Below are positions 58,301-64,000 of a DNA stretch of 64,000 nucleotides, one piece after another. The notes beneath the pieces are model-generated. The model was not told where the DNA came from and ran no database searches. It saw nothing but the letters and a program-made list of their open reading frames with translations. Positions within the stretch are counted from its first letter, which is position 1; each line of letters starts with the position of its first letter. Both the position numbers and the translations under genes were made by a program. Source of the stretch: Stichopus chloronotus (Eukaryota; Echinodermata; Holothuroidea; Aspidochirotida; Stichopodidae); the NCBI GenBank assembly GCA_021234535.1, contig CM037850.1:15065114-15129113 (forward strand), in the 5' to 3' direction.

Positions 58301-60605
58301 TAACCTTAGCAATCGACTGTCTATTGTTAATCTTGAGAGGTCCGGAGAAATCTATTGAATTTTCTACAGATGACCTAAAATCTATTGTTTCGATCCTCGA
58401 TCCCACCCGAAAACAAGGGCATGCAGACAGACACGCAGACACACACAGACACACACAGACACACACAGGCACACATGCAAACACATCGGCAAAGACATGT
58501 TTTCATTTATACCACCCAATAGGACCCGGTTGTACCCGTGGTCACTCTACCATGAGGTAACACTGGGGTGTTACTACTCATCCACTCCAAGCGTTTTGAA
58601 AGTTTGGGTGCACAGTACAATATATAGCTCCACTAGCCAAGTGACTAAAGTATCTCATCTTAGCCCCTATAGGGCAGTGAGATAAATGAAAGAAAGACAA
58701 AACAGTGCAGTTACATGTAGCAAAGAGTGCACCACTGAAGAGACTTTATCTATGAAGTAGTATTAATTAGGATGTACTGTAGTTGGAGTGGATGTACGGC
58801 ATGTGACTTCACTGTAAAGACAGAGCATGTGAATGGAGAGTGATGTCAGTGTTATGTTTCACATTACATCTCATATAGCAGTTAATAGTCCTTCCATCAA
58901 GGAATGAGTATTGACCCTGAACAAAGCAGAGAACACAAAGATTGCTGGATGATGTAAACTTGCAGTCACTCTTAACTGGAATACTTGCAACTATCATTTA
59001 ATTAAAGACAGGAAATAATGTATCTGATACTCCATGTTAGTTTGTGACATAAGCCTGTCATGTTGCTACAAAATCCACAAATTAGGAAATAACTCCATAA
59101 TCACTTCCGTCAACACCAACGAGCCTCCATGATCTATGTTCCGAGCCCATGTCATGTGTTACCATGCACTGAACAAGTACCATTGAGTGTCTTACTGCTT
59201 GTAGTCTGCAGATGCCAACCTTAGTCATCTGTTTGGTCCAGGATCACCACCGAGCCTCTATGATCCAAACCTGATGTCACGAACGACCAAGGAGAACATC
59301 TGGGGTGCAGCCCATGTTGAGAAAGCCAAAACTAAATCAGCTGAAGACAGCCTAAAGGCGTTACTGAATATTGGAGGTGGGCAGGGAAAGGCAACAGGTG
59401 ACACTGCATGGACAGTAAGTGTATCAATTACTCATCAGACGGGAAAATTAATTATCATGATAATGATAAGATTGAATAGCGCCACTAACATTCAAGCTAC
59501 GTAAGTTTTTAGTTGGAGAGAGGGGTTACATTTGTTGAAGATTTCTGAAGGTTAGAGCTTTCATTGCGTCAGGAGTAGGGTGCTGCTGTCTACTTGAGTG
59601 TGATTTAGGATAGTGTTCATTGTAACCATGACTTTGAAGCAATGAATCTCCTTCTAACTGGAGGCTAAATATTGTGTTGGATGAAGTAACAAGGAGGTTA
59701 CACAAAAAGGGAATTGCGTAATCACTGAAGGTAACATTTGTCACTGTTACTACATGAGGGTGCCTTTCAAATTTCACAAACATCAATTACCTATAATGAT
59801 GATAAATTCTTCTTGGTCATGTTTGATTATACCTACCAGTTTTGTCAACCAAATTCAATAGCGGTACAGTTGGGTCTACAGTTTCCCTGATTAGGATGGT
59901 GTAAAGATTTCTGGAGATGTTACATTGTATCTAAGAAGACTTACGATGCTTTTCAACTTTCTTTAGGATCCTTCGATACTGCAGGCTGTGCCTGGACCAG
60001 GTGTGGTACCATCAAAAGTAATGACTTTAGAGGAAATAGAAAAAGGATTGAATCAAGAGACTGCAGCAATCTCTCAACCTCAACCCATCGGTACCCCACC
60101 ACGAGGAGGTCAGACGATGCCGATTGGTACACCACCTAGATCAATGGTAAGTTGCCATCATTAGTCTTGCCTTTATGATTGAGAGTGATAAAGACATCGG
60201 GAATCAGTTTTCAAGGAATGCTAAACAACTGAAGGCAGAAGCAACTGACTTTTGAGAGTTAACTTGTCATTATTATTTTTTGCTCTTTCTTTTGTCATAG
60301 TTATGCAATGGTGCAACTCTCACAAAATGCTTTTAAGATTAATTCCTGAGCAACAATTTAGTAGATATCCAGGCGATTTGATATTCTTTTTACATCGATA
60401 CCAGGCTTTAAGTCCATTGCATTTTTGTGTCGACAGAACCAGTCCCCAGCTGGTGTAGCTGAGATGGTGCGATACTGGACACATAAGTTACACCAGATAA
60501 TGGGTGGAAGGGTCTCACCAACAGAAATTAGCTCCCTGATTCTCCACATGCACCAAACCAGTGGAAGAATATCACCGGACTATCTGCACCAGCTGCTTAT
60601 CAAAC
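50856..60605 (+). CDS. PATL1: PATL1-like mRNA decapping/decay factor, N-terminal part, six exons
   Basis: Segments: 50856-50958, 54239-54378, 55213-55329, about 59212-59414, 59967-60146, 60437-60605. The first two spliced together give PLDE...NDETFG...DDWELTHEKLA, closely matching the human PATL1 N-terminus (PLDE, FNDDTFG, DDWQEAHERLA), the region that binds DDX6. The fifth contains IGTPP twice, as in PATL1 (VPIGTPP). PAT1 proteins bridge decapping enzymes, LSM1-7 and CCR4-NOT in P-bodies. The initiating exon is not found upstream of 50856, and the conserved C-terminal half is not in the window; the last exon ends in phase 1, so the gene continues. The junction between the third and fourth listed segments is out of phase, implying an unseen exon. 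The plus-strand order CIP2A then PATL1 is head to tail. Confidence 0.78.
51274..52150. mobile_element. 877-bp inverted-repeat element in the PATL1 intron
   Basis: Left terminus CATGTGAGAATGCGCCCTTT; right terminus reverse-complemented CATGTGAAAAAGCGCCCTTT, 18 of 20 identical. TACAT flanks both sides (51266-51270 and 52152-52156), a possible 5-bp target duplication. Inside are the 33-bp palindrome at 51305-51337 and a cysteine-rich open frame (51366-51641, 91 aa) of unknown nature. Confidence 0.7.
51305..51337. repeat. 33-bp perfect palindrome (16-bp arms, 1-base centre)
   Basis: Arms CGTGAGTTGGAAGCCA and TGGCTTCCAACTCACG around a single C. It lies just inside the left end of the 877-bp inverted-repeat element. 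Confidence 0.92.
52297..52355 (+). repeat. GT then GA microsatellite
   Basis: A (GT)n run passes directly into (GA)n, then into GATA-type sequence, in the PATL1 intron. Confidence 0.85.
52360..54238. other. PATL1 intron sequence, no further feature
   Basis: AT-rich with frequent TACAGTA words. The open frame at 53547-53780 has no recognisable domain and no splice support. Confidence 0.4.
54239..54378 (+). CDS. PATL1: PATL1 exon with DDWELTHEKLA
   Basis: Acceptor CTTCTCTTTAG, donor GTATGT, phases 1 to 0. Directly continues the previous exon in the PATL1 alignment, followed by an acidic linker ending GPLEE. Confidence 0.82.
54469..54580 (+). repeat. (GTCA)28 tetranucleotide microsatellite
   Basis: An uninterrupted run of 28 GTCA units, 112 bp, about 90 bp after a PATL1 exon. 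Frames across it read as repeated SVSQ and are not genes. Its purity suggests it is length-variable. Confidence 0.95.
55213..55329 (+). CDS. PATL1: PATL1 acidic exon
   Basis: 39 codons, phase 0 at both ends: DLEKSITQLVL, an aspartate run (D7), then DMFIAQTKASS. The donor (AAG GTTTCT) is weak and the following recognised exon is out of phase with it. Confidence 0.65.
56014..58683 (+). mobile_element. Element A, copy 3 (full length, plus orientation) in a PATL1 intron
   Basis: 5' end AACAAGAGGGCAATCC at about 56017, unique 5' region to about 56520, a diverged intermediate part, the tandem array from about 57070 to 58100 (repeated CTCAAGATATGCTGGAAAT), a CA/CAGA microsatellite (58418-58490) and the 3' end TAGCCCCTATAGGGC to GAGAT at 58683. 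Flanks AAATAAACAAAC and AAATGAAAGAAA match at only 8 of 12 positions, so no firm target duplication. It is about 600 bp longer than copy 1. The frame at 58120-58560 runs across its 3' part and is not a gene. Confidence 0.75.
59212..59414 (+). CDS. PATL1: PATL1 exon with NIWGAAHVEKAK (5' end uncertain)
   Basis: Open frame PGSPPSLYDPNLM to DTAWT with donor GTAAGT, ending phase 0. Possible acceptors are at 59211 (ending TAGTCTGCAG), 59224 and 59241, none of which gives phase 0 at the start. The tail joins in frame to DPSILQAV in the next exon, recalling DPAIMRAV of human PATL1. Confidence 0.65.
59967..60146 (+). CDS. PATL1: PATL1 exon with two IGTPP motifs
   Basis: 60 codons, phase 0 at both ends, strong splice sites (TTTCTTTAG; GTAAGT). 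It includes KVMTLEEIEKGL and PIGTPPR twice, the proline-rich segment of PAT1 proteins. Confidence 0.8.
60437..60605 (+). CDS. PATL1: PATL1 exon, last in window
   Basis: Acceptor TGTCGACAG in phase with the previous exon, donor GTGAGT, ends phase 1. NQSPAGVAEMVRYWTHKLHQ to YLHQLLIK is basic and helical. I do not recognise a direct counterpart in vertebrate PATL1, so its membership rests on splice phase and position. Confidence 0.65.
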
Positions 60606-62640
60606 GTGAGTCATTAAACAGTCCCATGAAGAGAAACTGAAGTTACTCTTATTTCCTGTTTGTTGCAATTTTGATTTGTGAAAGAAAGTCCACATCAGTG
60701 TAACTTGGTCTCAAATTATTTCATATACCTGATACAGCAGTCTGGTTTAATGATTTTATGGTACTAGCAACAGGCAGCGATCAAGAACCATAATGCTAAG
60801 GTAAAAGTCTGACTATTTATGCAAATGTCATTCTTCCTCTAATCTTGTGCTTTTGTGTTTGCTGATAAAGAGTGTGCGATCACTTGTGCAGACCTGCCAA
60901 CTAGTATGATTTTGCCATATTTTGTCTGCAAAATTATTGATAATACAATCTTAGGATATTTCCCTTGCAAATATACAAATTTTGAATGCATGCTTGCCTG
61001 TCGAAGTTATTGGGCAAATGGCTGAACTGGGAGACTAAAACGGGTCTCAGAGTATCATGTAAACAAGCAAATCTTTCTTGCATTATTACATGCACACATT
61101 TGCTAATACATGCTAGCTGCAGAGGATATACTGCGTAGAACACAGGCTATAGCACTGTTAGTGTTTCATCCCACACAGTGTATGATAGCTCCTGTGATTG
61201 GTGCACAGTGACTGACAAAAAGAACATATCCAGGACTGATTTCACCAGTCAGAAAGTTGCAATCGTAGACATTCATGCATAGAGTAATTAAACTATTATC
61301 TAGCTGTTTGTGCATTCAGTGCAGTTCAGGGACTTGAAATGACTCCAACCTTTCGTGTGAGGACTTCCGACAAAAATCAGAGGCACCAAGTATGAAAGCA
61401 GAAGTGCAGCATGGCATGGGACTAGATAAAACAATTTCAAAATGAGAAAGCTATGCAGGATGTACGATTTGTGGTTTGGATTGCAATATTAGTCACTGCA
61501 CAGTGGCAGGTGGATCCTATGACAGTATTTGACATAATGCACAACATTTGCAGAGATGAAGACTAACCTAGTATGGCTCAGGCTATGCTACTTAGCTGAG
61601 CTTTACTTAATTTACGTCAGGCCTAGGGCCAAGATTATTTTAAGCTGGTAACATATTTCTCAAATTTGAGACATAGACAATCTTTTTGATTCCATGTGTT
61701 GTAATTTACAATCGATTGTACAGTAGGCGTGTCTTTCTTCTCTTCAATAGACAGAGCCTAAGGTAGGCCTAGGCAAAATGTAGCTTAACATAAGGCCTAA
61801 AGTTAATCCATCTAATGTTAGGATGAAGTACATTTTTAAGCCCACTTCTCCCACCAACGAATGTTAGGCTTCACTTAGCTACATAAATGCCACTGTTTAG
61901 TCCCTCCTCACATAAAAGGGCTCATTGAGTTGATATCAGTCAGTTGTGAGGATGGCAATACTTAACAATTAGCATAATTAGTCAAGTTTCGCATTCATTA
62001 CTTATGAAAACCTGTCAAATGATTAGAATATTTTATCCTGACTCGTACTGGTTGATTGAAGTAGTACTGATTTAAAAAGTGTCTGGTCACAAATTTTCCA
62101 AAGTGAAATTAAATCATTAATCACTTACTTGTAAACTTTCCTTTGTATGTAACACATGGAGATCCTCTTAGTTTGACCATTTGTCAGTAGTGTTAAGAAA
62201 ACTTGATATGTTTTAGGATGATTTAGTGAACTTCACAAAACAACTCAATGAGCCTCTTTCATTACATGGTATTTCAAATTGGTAGTATTTGTCGAATTTT
62301 GAGACAAAGTGAGAATAATGACAGGGATTTGTTCAGTTGTATGCACACTGTATGGGGTTCTTGCTAATCGGCCATAAGTTGAATGATTTTTAAGACTAGG
62401 CCGCTTTCAAAGCCTTTGTAAGCTTGCTGAGGATTATTGAAAAAAAAAATACAGTTTTAAGGGATAAAATATAGCTTTTCAGTTTCAGAGTACAGTGTTG
62501 GGATCTCAAAGGTTGGCAGGTCTAGTTGTGATTGTTAACTGCCTGTAAATAGTTTATGTGCCAATAGTCCTATCTTATCACTGTACTGCACAAGTTATCT
62601 GTCTTAATAATGTTCATCACATCAGACATTTCAGAAGATA
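60606..62640. other. No exon recognised (PATL1 intron or 3' flank)
   Basis: AT-rich sequence without a convincing exon. The donor at 60606 shows that the gene continues, but its next exon is not identified here. A poly-A run lies near 62440. Confidence 0.45.
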
Positions 62641-63920
62641 TAGTATTTATTTTATTTTAGTTTTGAGTTTATTTAGTCTATTTTTTTCAATTGAAGTACT
62701 TGAACTGGTTCATACAAGATGAATAAGTGCACATAAAGAAATTAATATACGTATCAAAGAAGAAAAAAAAATGGAACCAGATGAAGCCGAAAGCTTTTCT
62801 AGTCTGGTCCAATCCAGACGATTACATTAAATATTATAACAAAACATAATGCAGTTATGTATGCATATATAATTGCAACAATGAATTGTAAGGAATTTTA
62901 GGCTTATAATACACAAGAAACAGATTAAGAAAGGTATGAAAAAAATAAATGTTTCTTCAAGTACTTCTTAACAAATTAATATTTGAGGAATTTCGTAATT
63001 TATTGTCAAGGGAATTTCAGAGGTGTACACAGTAGCTTCTCACCTGAGAGTGGACAAACATTGTTCGTGTGAAAGCTTGTACCAGATTATCTCCTCCCCT
63101 TGCAGGATAGTTATAATGAGTACCTCTGTGTGGGTAGAAAAACGAGTTCAAATCATGGGGAAGTTGATTGTTATGTCTAGGTAAGAAGATGTATAACTGA
63201 TATTTATAGTGATCCTTTAAAGTAAGAATACTGAAGTTATGAAAATACAGAAGTGTCTGGGTGTAAAGTGGAGTATGGGAGATTAAGTGGACGGCCCTCT
63301 TTTACAGAACAATGTGTTTATCGAGGTAAATTTGGGAGGAATTGCCCCAGAGTATTAAAAGATGTGGGACTACTAGAGAGTTGTAGATAGTAACAAAATG
63401 TTACTGACAAGATGATACCTTAATCTATTCATAACACCAACTATTCTAGAGATGGATTTTGCAACATTGTCAATATGATTTTCCCAAGAAAGTTCACTGT
63501 CAATTGTGATACTGTAGCGTGGCCTGAGGTCCTCGAAAATAGGTGATTCATAATATACAGCAAGAGTGGAGAAAGATGTAAGATGGGCAGGAAGAATCAG
63601 GCGAAATAAAAAGAAGTTGGCTCTGATATAGTGCTCTCCTTTATTGAACTTATTCGTGCGACATCTAACGACAGACTGGCTAAGAGACTAAAAAATTTGT
63701 GAAATTACTATTTTTTTTATAATGTTACCTTTTAAATTTAAGAAGAAATGATGGTTATCTCCTCTGCTGTTATAAGAAACTAACAACTTGGTTTTGTTAA
63801 TATTTGAGGATAATTTGCTAGCAGCTAACCAGTCAGCAACATGGTTTAATCCAAAGGATGCCACTTGAAGGGCTTCGTTTACCTTACGATTGTGACAATA
63901 GACAGTAGTTTCATCCAGTG
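62640..63920 (-). pseudogene. LINE (CR1/L2-like) 3' remnant with reverse transcriptase tail
   Basis: Minus-strand translation from about 63910 downwards gives ALQVASFGLNHVADWLAASK, then SSNINKTKLL, the RT block after the catalytic motif. Further on come SITIDSELSWENHIDNVAKS and ISRIVGVMNRLRY, then LLILWGNSSQI and LQKRAVHLI, the typical C-terminal order of CR1/Jockey-type LINE reverse transcriptases. Stops and frame changes mark it as inactive. The segment 62640-62900 is probably its 3' UTR. The catalytic part is outside the readable piece. Confidence 0.75.
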
Positions 63921-64000
63921 TTGGCGCTAGGATTTCAAATCTGGGGGGGAATGTCCCCCCTGTGTATAAATTTGGGGGGATTTCTAAATTTTGGGGGGAC
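63921..64000. other. G-rich repeat end
   Basis: GTTGGCGCTAGGATTTCAAA begins a new repeat beside the LINE, with TTGGGGGGA words running off the window. Too short to classify. Confidence 0.4.

Noticed and set aside
58120..58560. 146-aa plus-strand frame
   Set aside because: It crosses the 3' part and microsatellite of element A copy 3 and has no domain.
50856..60605. EIF4ENIF1 (4E-T) as the identity of the second gene
   Set aside because: The wording LEEIEK could suggest 4E-T, but the PLDE, DETFG and DDW..HEKLA order fits the PATL1 N-terminus much better.

Overview
This window is metazoan genomic DNA: AT-rich, intron-rich, gene-poor and crowded with dispersed repeats, with one 100-N assembly gap. 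Two intronless-type TRIM genes (RING, two B-boxes, coiled coil) on the minus strand, together with the repeat styles, suggest a marine deuterostome, most likely an echinoderm (perhaps a sea cucumber). That assignment is inference from gene style, not from a marker.

Layout. 1-6.3 kb: repeats, including one complete copy of a dispersed element here called A (1538-3614, flanked by an 11-bp direct repeat) and next to it a copy of a second family, B (3626-4030). 6.3-8.6 kb: full-length RING/B-box/coiled-coil/propeller TRIM gene, minus strand. 8.6-14.3 kb: no gene; a LINE fragment, a GAGTC-rich inverted-repeat element and a solo end of element A. 14.4-15.5 kb: second TRIM gene, minus strand, ending after the coiled coil. 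15.5-32.5 kb: no gene; element A copies split by a pogo-like DNA transposon, several inverted-repeat elements and low-complexity DNA. 32.5-44.4 kb: eleven plus-strand exons matching the N-terminal half of CIP2A, with family B copies in its introns and downstream. 44.4-50.8 kb: no confident exon; an N gap and a probable 2.5-kb DNA transposon. 50.9-60.6 kb: six plus-strand exons of a PATL1 (PAT1 mRNA-decay factor) gene whose first exon and 3' half were not found. 60.6-64 kb: intergenic or intronic, ending in a minus-strand LINE reverse transcriptase remnant.

The genes do not form a pathway. By family, the TRIM proteins are probable ubiquitin ligases, CIP2A inhibits PP2A, and PATL1 links decapping to the CCR4-NOT/DDX6 machinery. 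The most notable material is in the repeats. Family B units (about 144 bp) carry a perfect nuclear-receptor DR1 motif, so the family may scatter receptor sites in and near CIP2A. Element A carries alternating about 158-bp monomers forming about 315-bp dimers, a satellite-like array inside a mobile element. All family names rest on remembered homologues; no search was run.
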